Shown piece after piece: positions 1 through 8,909 of a stretch of 64,000 bases of DNA. Source of the stretch: Nocardioides panaciterrulae (lineage in GTDB: Bacteria; Actinomycetota; Actinomycetes; Propionibacteriales; Nocardioidaceae); the NCBI RefSeq assembly GCF_013409645.1, contig NZ_JACCBG010000001.1, positions 3,656,001 to 3,720,000 on the forward strand. Reading direction: 5' to 3'. The notes beneath the pieces are model-generated. The model had not been told where the DNA came from. It made no database searches and saw only the letters and a list, made by a program, of their open reading frames with translations. The stretch's first letter is position 1, and each line of letters starts with the position of its first letter. The position numbers were made by a program, and so were the translations under genes.

Positions 1-1100
1 CGCAGGCACTTGGTGACGTTGTCGAGGATGACCGTGGGGTCGATCTCCGAGGGCAGGTTCGTCGGCAGGGTCGGGGGGCCGGAGGCGCCGGCGCCCGGGA
101 GGGAGAGGTCCAGCTCCACCGACAGGTTGGTGTAGTCGCCCATGTGCAGGTTGCGGGCGACCTGCGGGTCACGGCCGACCACCTCGTCGACGAACGGGTA
201 GGTCAGGAACACGTTGAAGGACTTCACGAAGTCGTCCCCGGCGCGAGCCAGCTCGGTGAGCACCGGGTCGAGCTGGCGGACGCTCTCGATGGTGGCGTCC
301 TTCGACGCCTTGATCACCCGCACGCCCACGTTCCCGAGCCGGTCCAGCGACCGCAGCATCTTGACCAGGTCGTGGCGCTGCTTGTCCAGCGAGGTCAGCG
401 CGCTGGGCAGCTTCTCCAGCGCCAGGTCGATGCTGTCCTCCTGCTTGCGCACCGAGACCGAGAGGTTGTCCAGCGAGTCGATGGCGTGGACGATGTCGGC
501 CTTGTTCTCGTCCAGCTGGGTCATCAGCGTGCGGATCTGGTCCAGGACCGAGCGCGCCGCGCTCTCGTGGCCGTCCAGGGCGAGGTTGAGCTCGTGGGTG
601 ATCGTCTTCAGCTGGGCGACGCCACCGCCGTTGAGCAGCAGGCTCAGCGCGCCGAGCACCTCCTCGACCTCGGGGTTACGGCCGGTGCGCTCCAGCGGGA
701 TCGTCGCGCCGTCGCGCAGCCGCTGGCTGCTCGCGTCGGTCGACGGCGGGGCGAGCGAGACGAACTTCTCGCCGAGCAGGCTGGTCTGCCGGATCGTCGC
801 CACGGCGTTGGCGGGCAGCGAGGTGTCGTTGCGCATCTCCAGCGTGACGTCGGCGACGCCGTGGTCCAGCGCGATGTCGGTGACCTGGCCGACGCTGACG
901 TCGGCGACCTTCACCGTGGACTTCGGCACCAGGTCGAGCACGTCGGCGAACATCACGTGGACCGTCATCGGGTCGTTGCCGGTGTCGGTGCCGCCGGGCA
1001 GCGGGAGCTTGTAGACGTCGAAGTCGCAGGCGCTGAGCAGCACCGAGCCGGCCAGCAGCGCGAGGAGGAGCCTGAGCGAAGTCATCGTGCGACCGGTCAT
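1..1100 (-). CDS. MceE-type lipoprotein, Mce lipid transporter (3' end outside window)
   Basis: Substrate-binding subunit of an Mce-type ABC importer for lipids or steroids. The first 366 codons are present and the gene continues past the left edge. The N-terminus is a lipoprotein signal with lipobox LLSAC, giving Cys25 as the lipidation site; in six-subunit Mce operons the fifth protein is usually the lipoprotein. An MCE/MlaD beta domain follows (about residues 35-120), then long helical segments typical of the needle-forming part. The ATG overlaps the mceD stop as ATGA, so it was chosen over an internal ATG at 1085. Position as fifth Mce gene supports the E label. The substrate cannot be told from sequence. 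Confidence 0.88.
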   Translation of the reverse strand, partial: MTGRTMTSLRLLLALLAGSVLLSACDFDVYKLPLPGGTDTGNDPMTVHVMFADVLDLVPKSTVKVADVSVGQVTDIALDHGVADVTLEMRNDTSLPANAVATIRQTSLLGEKFVSLAPPSTDASSQRLRDGATIPLERTGRNPEVEEVLGALSLLLNGGGVAQLKTITHELNLALDGHESAARSVLDQIRTLMTQLDENKADIVHAIDSLDNLSVSVRKQEDSIDLALEKLPSALTSLDKQRHDLVKMLRSLDRLGNVGVRVIKASKDATIESVRQLDPVLTELARAGDDFVKSFNVFLTYPFVDEVVGRDPQVARNLHMGDYTNLSVELDLSLPGAGASGPPTLPTNLPSEIDPTVILDNVTKCL

Positions 1101-2230
1101 CGGGACGCTCCCACCAGGCCGCCGAGGGTCGGATCGTAGAGGTCGTGGGTCGGGGCGCCCCCGCCCTGGCCGAACGTGCCGGCCCGCGGCAGCGCCTGCC
1201 TGATCAGGTCGCAGGACTTGCCGCCCTGGTCGGCCTGGTCGACGAGCGAGCAGAGGAACGCGGCGGGGTCGGCGGAGATCTGCTGGCCGAGCTGGCCGAT
1301 GTTGGTGCGGGTGTCCAGCGTGCCGGCCTGCGGGTTGTAGGTGAGCGCCAGGTTGTTCAGCGCCAGCGGGGCGTCGCGGAGGATCTCGTCGAGGGCGCCG
1401 CGCTGCTTGACCAGCACCTTCGAGACCCGGTTCAGCCCGGAGATGTTCTTGCCGAGGATCGTGCGGTTGTCCTTGACGAACGACGACACCTGCCCCATCG
1501 CCGTGGCGAGGTTGCGCAGCGAGGCCTTCAGCTCCTGCCGCTCCCCCGCCAGCATCGAGGAGACGTTGCCGAGCGAGGTGTTGAAGCTGCGCACCGTCTG
1601 GTCGTTGCGGGCCAGCGTCGAGATGAACCCCTCCAGCTGGCGGGCGGAGCCGAACAGCTCGTCCTTGTTGTCGTCGAGGGTGGCGCTGAGCTTGCTGAAG
1701 TTCTGCACCGTCCGGTGGAACTGGGCGCCCTCGCCACCGAAGTTCTTCGCCGTGGTCTCCAGCAGGTCCGACAGCGCGCCGTCGTGGTTGGCGCCGGTGG
1801 GGCCCAGGGCCACGGTCAGGTCGTCGACCGAGGCGTAGATCTGGTCCAGCTCCAGCGGGACCGCGGTGCGGTCGGTGTCGAGCACCGCGCCGTCGGCGAT
1901 CACGTGGTCACCCGGCTCGTAGGTCGGCGTCAGCTGGATGTAGCGGTCGCCGACGATCGAGGGCGCGATGATCACGGCCTTGGCGTCGGCCGGGATCTTC
2001 ACGCTCGGGTCGTAGGACATCTTGACCACCACGTCGGTGCCCGACGGGGTCACCGAGTCGACCTCGCCGACCGGCACCCCGAGGATCCGCACGTCGCTGC
2101 CCTCGTAGACGGAGACCGCCCGGGGGAACTTGGCCACCAGCGTCTTCTGGTCGCCCCCGCGGAACATGACGACCGCGGCCGTGGCGAGCAGCGCGACGAT
2201 CACGGCGGGCACGATGAGTCTCTTCAGCAC
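1097..2230 (-). CDS. MceD-type Mce family protein
   Basis: Fourth Mce subunit of the lipid importer (377 aa). One N-terminal membrane anchor (about residues 5-24) precedes an MCE/MlaD domain (about 35-115, containing VGDRYIQLTP). A helical stalk region and a C-terminal segment with two cysteines follow. It is separated by only 6 bp from mceC upstream and overlaps mceE by 4 bp, so it belongs to the operon. The protein should sit in the cell envelope, anchored in the inner membrane, forming part of a hexameric tunnel with the other Mce subunits (family knowledge). The D letter is assigned by order only. Confidence 0.9.
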   Translation of the reverse strand: MLKRLIVPAVIVALLATAAVVMFRGGDQKTLVAKFPRAVSVYEGSDVRILGVPVGEVDSVTPSGTDVVVKMSYDPSVKIPADAKAVIIAPSIVGDRYIQLTPTYEPGDHVIADGAVLDTDRTAVPLELDQIYASVDDLTVALGPTGANHDGALSDLLETTAKNFGGEGAQFHRTVQNFSKLSATLDDNKDELFGSARQLEGFISTLARNDQTVRSFNTSLGNVSSMLAGERQELKASLRNLATAMGQVSSFVKDNRTILGKNISGLNRVSKVLVKQRGALDEILRDAPLALNNLALTYNPQAGTLDTRTNIGQLGQQISADPAAFLCSLVDQADQGGKSCDLIRQALPRAGTFGQGGGAPTHDLYDPTLGGLVGASR

Positions 2231-2236
2231 GGCCGC

Positions 2237-3202
2237 TCACCCGACCTGCGGAACCGGAGGAAGGTTCTGGATGTAGGTGTCGAACCACGGACCGTTGCCC
2301 AGGGTGTTCGCGAACACCCGGTAGAACGGCGCCATCAGCCGCAGGCTGTTGTCGAGGTTGTCCTCGTTCTTGTTCAGCACGGCGACGACGTTGTCCAGGT
2401 GGGTCAGTGCGGGCTTGAGGTCGGCGCGGCTCTGCTTCACCAGGGCGGTCAGCTCCTTGGACAGGGTCGAGGTGGAGACCAGCAGGTTGTGCACGGCCTG
2501 GCGGCGGGCGACGAGGGCCTTGAACAGCACGTCGGAGTCCTTCATCAGCCCGACGATGTCCTGGTCGCGCTGGTCGAGGACGCCGCTGACCCGCTTGAGG
2601 TTCTTCAGCAGCGTGTTGATCTGCTGGTCGCGGGCGGCGACGTTCGACGACAGCCGCGACACGCCGTCGAGGGCGTTGCGGAAGTCCTTCGGGGTGTTGC
2701 GGGTCAGGTCGGCCAGCGTGGTCAGCGAGGTCGCCAGCTGCTTGGTGTCGATCTGCTCGGAGGTCTGCGCCAGCCCGGAGAAGGCGTCGACCACGTTGTA
2801 CGGCGAGCTGGTCCGCGACTCGGGGATCTCGGTGCCCGCCGTCATCTGGCCGGCCCCGGCGGGCTCGAGGGAGAGGTACATCGCCCCGAGCAGGGTCTTG
2901 ACCTTGATCGCGGCCCGGGTCTGGTCGCCGAACCCGCTGCTGCTGTCGATCTTGAAGGCGACCCGGACGTGGTCCCCGTCGAGAGTGACGCTGTCGACCT
3001 TGCCGACCCGGACGCCGGCGATCCGCACCTCGTCGTCGATCTTGAGGCCGCCGGACTCGGAGAAGTCCGCGTAGTAGGTGTCGCCGCCGCCGATGAGCGG
3101 CAGGTCCTGGGCGCGGAAGGCGGCGAGCATCAGCAGCGCGATCATGGCCAGGCTCACGGCCCCGATCACCACCGGATTGCGCTCGCGGAAGGGCACGGAC
3201 AT
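2237..3202 (-). CDS. MceC-type Mce family protein
   Basis: Third Mce subunit (321 aa). Residues about 10-30 form the membrane anchor. The MCE/MlaD domain follows (about 38-115) with the VRIAGVRVGKVDSV signature seen across these proteins, then a long helical region. The ATG is fused to the mceB stop as TGATG, which fixes the start: a longer open frame upstream exists only as a shadow of mceB and mceA in another frame. It acts with the other Mce proteins, the YrbE permeases and Mkl ATPase. No catalytic activity is expected. Confidence 0.9.
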   Translation of the reverse strand: MSVPFRERNPVVIGAVSLAMIALLMLAAFRAQDLPLIGGGDTYYADFSESGGLKIDDEVRIAGVRVGKVDSVTLDGDHVRVAFKIDSSSGFGDQTRAAIKVKTLLGAMYLSLEPAGAGQMTAGTEIPESRTSSPYNVVDAFSGLAQTSEQIDTKQLATSLTTLADLTRNTPKDFRNALDGVSRLSSNVAARDQQINTLLKNLKRVSGVLDQRDQDIVGLMKDSDVLFKALVARRQAVHNLLVSTSTLSKELTALVKQSRADLKPALTHLDNVVAVLNKNEDNLDNSLRLMAPFYRVFANTLGNGPWFDTYIQNLPPVPQVG

Positions 3203-4245
3203 CAGTTGTTCCCTCCGAGGTCGCAGCGGTCGGACCCGGTGTTGTAGTCGAGCGGCAGCGACTTGCCGCCGGGCAGCCGCACCCGGCCCTGGAAGTGGCA
3301 CAGGTAGAAGTTGAACCACGAGCCGTAGATCGCGGTCCGCCCGACCTTCTGCAGCTTGATCGGCAGCACCTGCAGCGTCCGGTCCAGTTCGCTCTTGCCG
3401 CGGTCGAGGCTGCCGGCCACCGCCCGCAGCTGCTTGACGTCGTCGACGAAGGGCCGCCGGATCCCCGAGACCAGGTCGGCGGTCTGCACCGACAGCTCCG
3501 AGATCTGGTCCAGCGAGCCCAGGATCGCCTGGCGGTCGTCCTTCAGCCCGCCGACGAAGGTGCGGAAGGTCTTGATCAGCTGGCTGAGCTGGTCGTCGCG
3601 GTCCCCGATGTGGTCGAGCACCTCGTTGAGGTTGTCGATCAGGCTTCCGATCACCTTGTCCCGGTCGGCCAGCGTGGAGGTGACCGAGGCGGTGTGGGAC
3701 AGCAGGTCCTCGAGCGTGCCGCCCTCGCCCTGGAAGACCTGGATGATCTCGTAGGAGAGCTTGTTGACGTCGGCGGGCGACAGGGCCTGGAACAGCGGCT
3801 TGAACCCGTTGAACAGCACCGTCAGGTCCAGCGCCGGTGAGGTCTGGGCGACGGGGATCGTGTCGCCCTCCTGGAGCTGCGCCCCGTCGCCGATCTCCTG
3901 GGTCAGCGAGATGTAGCGCTGGCCGACCAGGTTGCGGTAGCGGATCGCCGCGTGGGTCGCCCGGCTCAGCGCGGTGTCGGACCGGACGCTGAAGGTCACC
4001 ATCGCCCGGTCGCGGTCGACGATCGAGATGTCCTGGACCGTGCCGACCTTCACCCCCGCGATCCGCACGTCGTCGCCCTTGACCACCCCGGTGGCGTCGA
4101 CGAACTCGGCCCGGTAGTCCTTGCTCGGGGCGAAGGACAGGTTGCCGATGGTGATCACGAGGACGCCGGTGGCCAGCGTGGTGACGACCACGAAGATCAG
4201 CAGCTTGGTGAGGTCGGAGGTGGTCCTCCGGTCGAGCAGCTTCAT
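3202..4245 (-). CDS. MceB-type Mce family protein
   Basis: Second Mce subunit (347 aa). It has a membrane anchor at about residues 13-33, an MCE/MlaD domain (about 43-120, with VRIAGVKVGTVQDI and the GQRYISLTQE strand) and a helical stalk. The C-terminus has two cysteines (FYLCHF and DRCDLG) like those near the ends of other MceB proteins. The start ATG overlaps the mceA stop as ATGA; the open frame extends further upstream but only inside mceA. It is co-transcribed with its neighbours by overlap. Confidence 0.9.
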   Translation of the reverse strand: MKLLDRRTTSDLTKLLIFVVVTTLATGVLVITIGNLSFAPSKDYRAEFVDATGVVKGDDVRIAGVKVGTVQDISIVDRDRAMVTFSVRSDTALSRATHAAIRYRNLVGQRYISLTQEIGDGAQLQEGDTIPVAQTSPALDLTVLFNGFKPLFQALSPADVNKLSYEIIQVFQGEGGTLEDLLSHTASVTSTLADRDKVIGSLIDNLNEVLDHIGDRDDQLSQLIKTFRTFVGGLKDDRQAILGSLDQISELSVQTADLVSGIRRPFVDDVKQLRAVAGSLDRGKSELDRTLQVLPIKLQKVGRTAIYGSWFNFYLCHFQGRVRLPGGKSLPLDYNTGSDRCDLGGNN

Positions 4246-5519
4246 CGCAGCGACACCTCCGCTCCGCGCGCCATCGGGCCGAGCAGCAGCACGCCGAGGT
4301 CCGGCACGTCGTCGGCGGTGACGCCGAGCGTGGGCGCCAGCAGGGACTTGAGCAGGGCGGTCTCCTGAGGGCTCCCGGCGAGGTCGGCGCGGTAGTAGCC
4401 GGGCGCGACCCGGTCGGTGCCCTTGCCGGTGGGCTCGTCGACGCCGTCGTCGAAGTTCGGCTGGTGGCGCACCGGGTTGGCCTGGTTCCAGGGCGGGTCG
4501 GGCAGGTGCAGGCAGGAGGGCCCACGGTCCTCGCCGTACCTCGGCCGGTCCTGCGCGCCGTAGCCCCGCGGCTGGTTGGGCAGGGTCTCGAGCACGATGT
4601 GCAGCGTGAAGCCGCGGAAGGCCTCCGCCTGCAGCTTGCCGGCGTTCACGATGCCCTTGGTCAGGCACGGGAACTCCGGGGAGTACTTCGCCAGCACCCG
4701 GAGCTGGGCCTGGCCCACCTGGCCGAGCCGGATCAGGTTGTCGCCGTTCTGCTGCAGGAAGCTGGCGGCGGTGTCGGAGAAGGCCGAGACGTCGGTGAAC
4801 AGCGCGTGCAGCTGGGCCTGCCGGTCCTCGAGGGTGCCCGTGGTCTTCACGGTGTTGCGCAGGATCTGCGCGACCTGCGGCATCACCTGGGCGTAGTTGT
4901 CGGAGACGTCCGCGGTCATCCGCAGGTCCTGGACCAGGGCCGGGATCTGCGGGTTGACCCGCTTGAGGTAGCTGTCGACGGTCTCGAGGTTCTGGCCGAT
5001 CTCCTTGCCGCGGCCCTCGAGGGCGGTCGCCAGCGCGTTGAGCGTCTGGTTGATCGCGGCCGGCTGCACGGTGCGCAGGAGCGGGTAGAGGTCGGAGAGC
5101 ACCTGCTCCACCTCGGTGGACACCCGGGTGTGGGTGATGGTGGCCCCGGCCTCGATGTGCTGGGGGGAGGCGTCGTCGGGGACCACCAGCGAGACGTACT
5201 TCTCGCCGAAGAGGGTCTTGGGCACGATCGAGCCGGAGACGTTCTTAGGGATGGTGTCGACCTGGTCGGGGTAGAGCCCGAGCGTGACGTCCGCACCGTT
5301 CGCGGTCGCGTCGAAGCCCAGGACCTCCCCGACGATGACGCCGCGGACCTTGACGTCGGCCCGCCTGGGCAGCTGGAGGCCGATCGCCGAGGTCTGCAGG
5401 GTGACCTTGTCGTAGTCCACGAACTTCTTGGTGAACACCGCGTAGGTCAGGTAGACGCCGGCCAGCAGCAGGCACAGGAACACGATGCCCAGCAGCTTGA
5501 CGTGACCCAGGATCCTCAT
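4242..5519 (-). CDS. MceA-type Mce family protein
   Basis: First Mce subunit (425 aa). It has an N-terminal membrane helix (about 7-28), then an MCE/MlaD domain (about 38-115) containing VKVRGVIVGEV and the FGEKYVSLV strand. A helical region follows, then a Pro-rich C-terminal tail starting near the LPNQPRGYG segment. Its start lies 4 bp after the end of the second YrbE permease gene, the usual yrbEA-yrbEB-mceA order of actinobacterial mce operons. Which of the mycobacterial mce1-4 types it matches cannot be decided by eye. No steroid-catabolic genes are visible nearby to suggest mce4. Confidence 0.9.
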   Translation of the reverse strand: MRILGHVKLLGIVFLCLLLAGVYLTYAVFTKKFVDYDKVTLQTSAIGLQLPRRADVKVRGVIVGEVLGFDATANGADVTLGLYPDQVDTIPKNVSGSIVPKTLFGEKYVSLVVPDDASPQHIEAGATITHTRVSTEVEQVLSDLYPLLRTVQPAAINQTLNALATALEGRGKEIGQNLETVDSYLKRVNPQIPALVQDLRMTADVSDNYAQVMPQVAQILRNTVKTTGTLEDRQAQLHALFTDVSAFSDTAASFLQQNGDNLIRLGQVGQAQLRVLAKYSPEFPCLTKGIVNAGKLQAEAFRGFTLHIVLETLPNQPRGYGAQDRPRYGEDRGPSCLHLPDPPWNQANPVRHQPNFDDGVDEPTGKGTDRVAPGYYRADLAGSPQETALLKSLLAPTLGVTADDVPDLGVLLLGPMARGAEVSLR

Positions 5520-5523
5520 GCCC

Positions 5524-6351
5524 TCACCCCGCCAGCCGGACGGTGGTGCTCGCGCCCCAGATCGCCATCGACAGCAGCAGGTCCATGACGTTGATGGCGA
5601 CGATGCTGGTGCGCACCGCCCTGCCGACGGCCACGCCGACGCCGGCCGGGCCGCCGGTGGCGTTGTAGCCGTGGTAGCAGTGGATGAGGATGACCAGCAC
5701 CGCGAAGACCAGCACCTTGCCGAAGGACCACAGCACGTCGCCCGGCGGCAGGAACTCGTTGAAGTAGTGGTCGTAGGTGCCGGTGCTCTGGCCGAAGAAC
5801 GCCGTCACCGTGAGCCGGGTGGCGAAGTACGACGAGAGCAGGCCCACGACGTAGAGCGGGATGATCGCGATCAGTCCGCCGATGATGCGGGTCGTCACCA
5901 GGAACGGCAGCGACGGGATCGCCATCACCTCGAGCGCGTCGACCTCCTCCGAGATCCGCATGGCGCCCAGCTGCGCGGTGAAGCCGCAGCCCACGGTCGC
6001 CGCCAGCGCGATCGCCGCGACCACGGGCGCGATCTCGCGGGTGTTGAAGTAGGCGGAGACGAAGCCGGCGAACGCGGCGGTGCCGATCTGGTTGAGCGCG
6101 GCGTACCCCTGCAGGCCGACCTCGGTGCCGGTGAAGAAGCACATCGCGGTGATCACGCCGACGGTGCCGCCGATGACCGCCAGCGCGCCGGACCCGAGGG
6201 TGACCTCGGCCAGGATGCGCAGGATCTCCTTCTTGTAGCGGCGCACGGTGCGCGGGGTCCACAGCAGCGCCCGGATGTAGAACGCGAGCTCTCCACCCAG
6301 ACCGTCGAGGGTCTTGAGCGGTCTGGTGTAGACCGCCTTGATGCTGGCCAT
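5524..6351 (-). CDS. YrbEB-type ABC permease of the Mce transporter
   Basis: Integral membrane permease (MlaE family), second of the pair that forms the channel under the Mce tunnel. Several hydrophobic helices are visible from about residue 55 on. The conserved MlaE helix with a polar EVDALEVMAIPS loop follows, and the C-terminal GPAGVGVAVGRAVRTS motif is typical. Two starts are possible: the ATG used here, preceded by GAGG, or a TTG nine bases upstream that would overlap the yrbEA stop as TTGA. I prefer the ATG because of the GAGG, but coupling through the TTG is also plausible. Confidence 0.9.
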   Translation of the reverse strand: MASIKAVYTRPLKTLDGLGGELAFYIRALLWTPRTVRRYKKEILRILAEVTLGSGALAVIGGTVGVITAMCFFTGTEVGLQGYAALNQIGTAAFAGFVSAYFNTREIAPVVAAIALAATVGCGFTAQLGAMRISEEVDALEVMAIPSLPFLVTTRIIGGLIAIIPLYVVGLLSSYFATRLTVTAFFGQSTGTYDHYFNEFLPPGDVLWSFGKVLVFAVLVILIHCYHGYNATGGPAGVGVAVGRAVRTSIVAINVMDLLLSMAIWGASTTVRLAG

Positions 6352-6356
6352 GGACC

Positions 6357-7142
6357 TCAACCCGTCTTCGGCGGGACGAGCTGGAAGTAGATCGCGCTCA
6401 TCACGAAGTTGACGACGAACAACAACATGAAGGTGATGACCACGGACTCGTTGACCGCGTCACCCACCCCCTTCGGTCCGCCCGCGGCGTTCATGCCCTT
6501 GTAGGAGGCGACGATCGCCGCGATCAGGCCGAAGACCAGGGCCTTGATCAGGCCCTGCCACACGTCGGGCAGCTGCGCCAGCGCGGTGAAGCTTGCTAGG
6601 TAGGCGCCTGGGGTGCCGTCCTGCAGCACCACGTTGAAGAAGTAGCCGCCGGCCACGCCCACGACGCTGACCAGGCCGTTGAGGAAGACCGCCACGAACA
6701 TGCAGGCGAGCACCCGGGGCACCACCAGGCGCTGGATCGGGTCGATGCCCAGCACCATCATCGCGTCGAGCTCCTCGCGGATCTTGCGCGCCCCGAGGTC
6801 GGCGGCGATCGCCGAGCCGCCCGCGCCCGCGATCAGCAGGGAGGTCGCGATCGGTCCCGCCTCGCGGACCACCGCGAGGACCGCGGCGGAGCCGGTGAAG
6901 GACTGGGCCCCGAACTGCTTGATCAGGCCGCCGACCTGCAGCGCGATGACCGCGCCGAACGGGATGGCGACCAGCGCCGTGGGGACGATCGTCACCGAGG
7001 CGATGAACCACGCCTGCTGCAGGAACTCCCGCAGCTGGAAGGGCCGCCGGAACAGCCCGCGCCCGACGTCGAGGCCGAAGGCGAACAGCTTGCCTGCGGT
7101 CCCGACCGGGGCGAGGGCCCGGCTGGCGGTGAGGGTGGCCAC
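6357..7142 (-). CDS. YrbEA-type ABC permease of the Mce transporter
   Basis: First MlaE-family permease subunit (261 aa). Membrane segments are spread from about residue 45 to the end. The family hallmark REELDAMMVLGIDPIQRLV coupling loop, which contacts the ATPase, lies near the middle, and GPKGVGDAVNESVV lies near the C-terminus. It is encoded 13 bp downstream of the ATPase gene. With YrbEB it should form the inner-membrane core through which lipid passes, driven by Mkl. The ATG start has no nearby competitor in frame. Confidence 0.92.
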   Translation of the reverse strand: MATLTASRALAPVGTAGKLFAFGLDVGRGLFRRPFQLREFLQQAWFIASVTIVPTALVAIPFGAVIALQVGGLIKQFGAQSFTGSAAVLAVVREAGPIATSLLIAGAGGSAIAADLGARKIREELDAMMVLGIDPIQRLVVPRVLACMFVAVFLNGLVSVVGVAGGYFFNVVLQDGTPGAYLASFTALAQLPDVWQGLIKALVFGLIAAIVASYKGMNAAGGPKGVGDAVNESVVITFMLLFVVNFVMSAIYFQLVPPKTG

Positions 7143-7155
7143 GTCGATGTCTCCC

Positions 7156-8109
7156 TCAGGCGCCGGTGGTCAGGGGCATGTTGTCCTCGAACGAGCCGGG
7201 CGGCGGCGTCACGCCGTTCTCGCGGCACCACGCGCCGGGCTCGCGCTGGCTGCGCCGCGGGATGCCGTTGGACGGCTCGATCTGCATCGGGATCGGGGGC
7301 AGCGGCGGGAGCTCCTGATCCTTCTCGGCCTCGAGCTCGTCGGCGTCCTTCTCCTCCGACATGCCGATCGGGCCGACCCGCTGGGCGTTGAGGAACTGGC
7401 GTACGACGGGCTCCTCGGAGGACAGCAGCATCTCGCGGGGGCCGAACATCGCCAGGTGCCGGTGGTAGAGCAGACCGATGTTGTCCGGGACCGTGCGGGC
7501 GGTGTTGATGTCGTGGGTGACGATCAGGAAGGTGGCGTCGATCTGCGCGTTCAGGTCGACGATCAGCTGGTTGAGGAACGCGGTGCGGACCGGGTCCAGG
7601 CCGGAGTCGGGCTCGTCGAAGAGCACGATCTCGGGGTCGAGCACCAGCGCGCGGGCCAGGCCGGCGCGCTTGCGCATGCCGCCGGAGATCTCGCCGGGGA
7701 GCTTGTCCTCGGCGCCCACCAGGCCGACCAGGTCCATCTTCTCCATGACGATGTCGCGGACCTCGGACTCGGACTTCTTCGTGTGCTCGCGCAGCGGGAA
7801 GGCGACGTTGTCGAAGAGGTTCATCGAGCCGAACATGGCGCCGTCCTGGAACAGCACACCGAAGAGCTTGCGGATCTCGTAGAGCTCGCGCTCGCTGCAG
7901 CTGGCGATGTCGGTGCCCTCGATCACGATCGAGCCGGTGTCGGGCTTGAGCAGCCCGATCAGGGTCTTCAGGAATACCGACTTGCCGGTGCCGGAGGGGC
8001 CGAGCATCACGCAGATCTCACCGGCCGGCACCGTCAGGGTCACGTCACCCCAGATCAACTGTTTGCCGAAGGACTTCGACAAGCCCTCGACCTTGATCTC
8101 CACGCCCAT
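7156..8109 (-). CDS. mkl: Mkl/MlaF-type ABC transporter ATP-binding protein
   Basis: Energy-coupling ATPase of the Mce importer (317 aa). It has Walker A GPSGTGKS at about residues 37-44, signature SGGMRKR, Walker B IVLFDEPDSGLDP and the H-loop in IVTHD. A C-terminal extension of about 60 residues, rich in Glu and Pro, follows the ATPase core, as is common in mycobacterial Mkl. The ATG was chosen because GAGGGAGA lies about nine bases upstream; the frame stays open for another 258 bases but begins in non-coding sequence. The gene follows rplL on the same strand, as mkl does near rplJL in mycobacteria. Here it also heads the mce operon. Confidence 0.92.
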   Translation of the reverse strand: MGVEIKVEGLSKSFGKQLIWGDVTLTVPAGEICVMLGPSGTGKSVFLKTLIGLLKPDTGSIVIEGTDIASCSERELYEIRKLFGVLFQDGAMFGSMNLFDNVAFPLREHTKKSESEVRDIVMEKMDLVGLVGAEDKLPGEISGGMRKRAGLARALVLDPEIVLFDEPDSGLDPVRTAFLNQLIVDLNAQIDATFLIVTHDINTARTVPDNIGLLYHRHLAMFGPREMLLSSEEPVVRQFLNAQRVGPIGMSEEKDADELEAEKDQELPPLPPIPMQIEPSNGIPRRSQREPGAWCRENGVTPPPGSFEDNMPLTTGA

Positions 8110-8189
8110 GCCGGCACTCTCCCTCGACCGTCCCACGCCCGCTGCGGGTCCTCCCCCGCAGGCACGGGGGCCCTGTCTCCCCCGAGGCC

Positions 8190-8255
8190 CACTGGTGAGT
8201 AACAACGGGACACCGGCGGCGAGGTTACGCGTGAGTTGCCACCCCGTCACCAGTG
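8190..8255. repeat. Spaced inverted repeat in the rplL-mkl intergenic gap
   Basis: The roughly 320-base gap between rplL and mkl holds no convincing gene. It contains the rplJL terminator (listed separately) and a 9-bp inverted repeat, CACTGGTGA at 8190-8198 and TCACCAGTG at 8247-8255. The repeat lies upstream of mkl, where the mce promoter must be, so it could be a regulator site. No known consensus is matched with confidence. Otherwise nothing is recognised in the gap. Confidence 0.35.
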
Positions 8256-8354
8256 AGCCACGCCACATTCGACGCTCCCGACCTCTCCTTGCCCGCGAGT
8301 CGACGAACGGAAACCTCCGGGGAGTGCCCGGCCGCGAGGGGTCCGGAGACGCGA

Positions 8355-8389
8355 CAGGGGCGACCACCCGTGACGGGTGGTCGCCCCTG
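8355..8389 (-). terminator. Intrinsic terminator of the rplJ-rplL operon
   Basis: A perfect 16-bp stem (8355-8370 with 8374-8389) closed by a TGA loop starts about 40 bases after the rplL stop. There is no clear T-run, which is usual in high-GC actinobacteria. It separates rplL from the mkl-mce operon transcribed in the same direction. Confidence 0.8.
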
Positions 8390-8430
8390 GCGAGCGACGC
8401 CGGGTCGAGGTTGGTCGACCCGGCGACGGG

Positions 8431-8823
8431 TCACTTGAGGGTGACGGTGGCGCCGGCGCCCTCGAGGGCCTCCTTGGCCTTCTCCGCAGCGTCCTTCGCG
8501 ACCTTCTCGAGGATCGCCTTGGGGGCGGACTCCACCAGCTCCTTGGCCTCCTTCAGGCCGAGCGAGGTGAGGGCGCGCACCTCCTTGATGACGTTGATCT
8601 TCTTGTCGCCGGCGGCCTCGAGCACGACGTCGAACTCGTCCTGCTCGGCGGCCTCCTCGGCACCACCAGCGGCGCCGCCGGCGGCGGGGGCCGCGGCAAC
8701 GGCGACCGGGGCGGCCGCGGTGACGCCGAAGGTGTCCTCGAACTGCTTCACGAACTCGCTCAGCTCAATGAGGGTCATCTCCTTGAACGCGTCGAGCAGC
8801 TCGTCGGTGGTGAGCTTCGCCAT
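8431..8823 (-). CDS. rplL: 50S ribosomal protein L7/L12
   Basis: Stalk protein of the large ribosomal subunit, which recruits elongation factors to the GTPase centre (130 aa). The N-terminal dimerisation region ([16 protein letters not shown]) is followed by an Ala/Gly-rich hinge (about residues 38-60). The C-terminal factor-binding domain has the typical [19 protein letters not shown] helix. The ATG was chosen because it gives the family start MAKL and has GGAAGGA nine bases before it. Downstream of rplJ by 86 bp. Confidence 0.97.
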   Translation of the reverse strand: MAKLTTDELLDAFKEMTLIELSEFVKQFEDTFGVTAAAPVAVAAAPAAGGAAGGAEEAAEQDEFDVVLEAAGDKKINVIKEVRALTSLGLKEAKELVESAPKAILEKVAKDAAEKAKEALEGAGATVTLK

Positions 8824-8909
8824 GGTGGCGGTTCCTTCCATTCGGTGGCCCGCCCCTCGTGGGGCCGGGCCGGGTTTCAGGTGGTGGGTACCTCGGTCCG
8901 AGCGGGAGC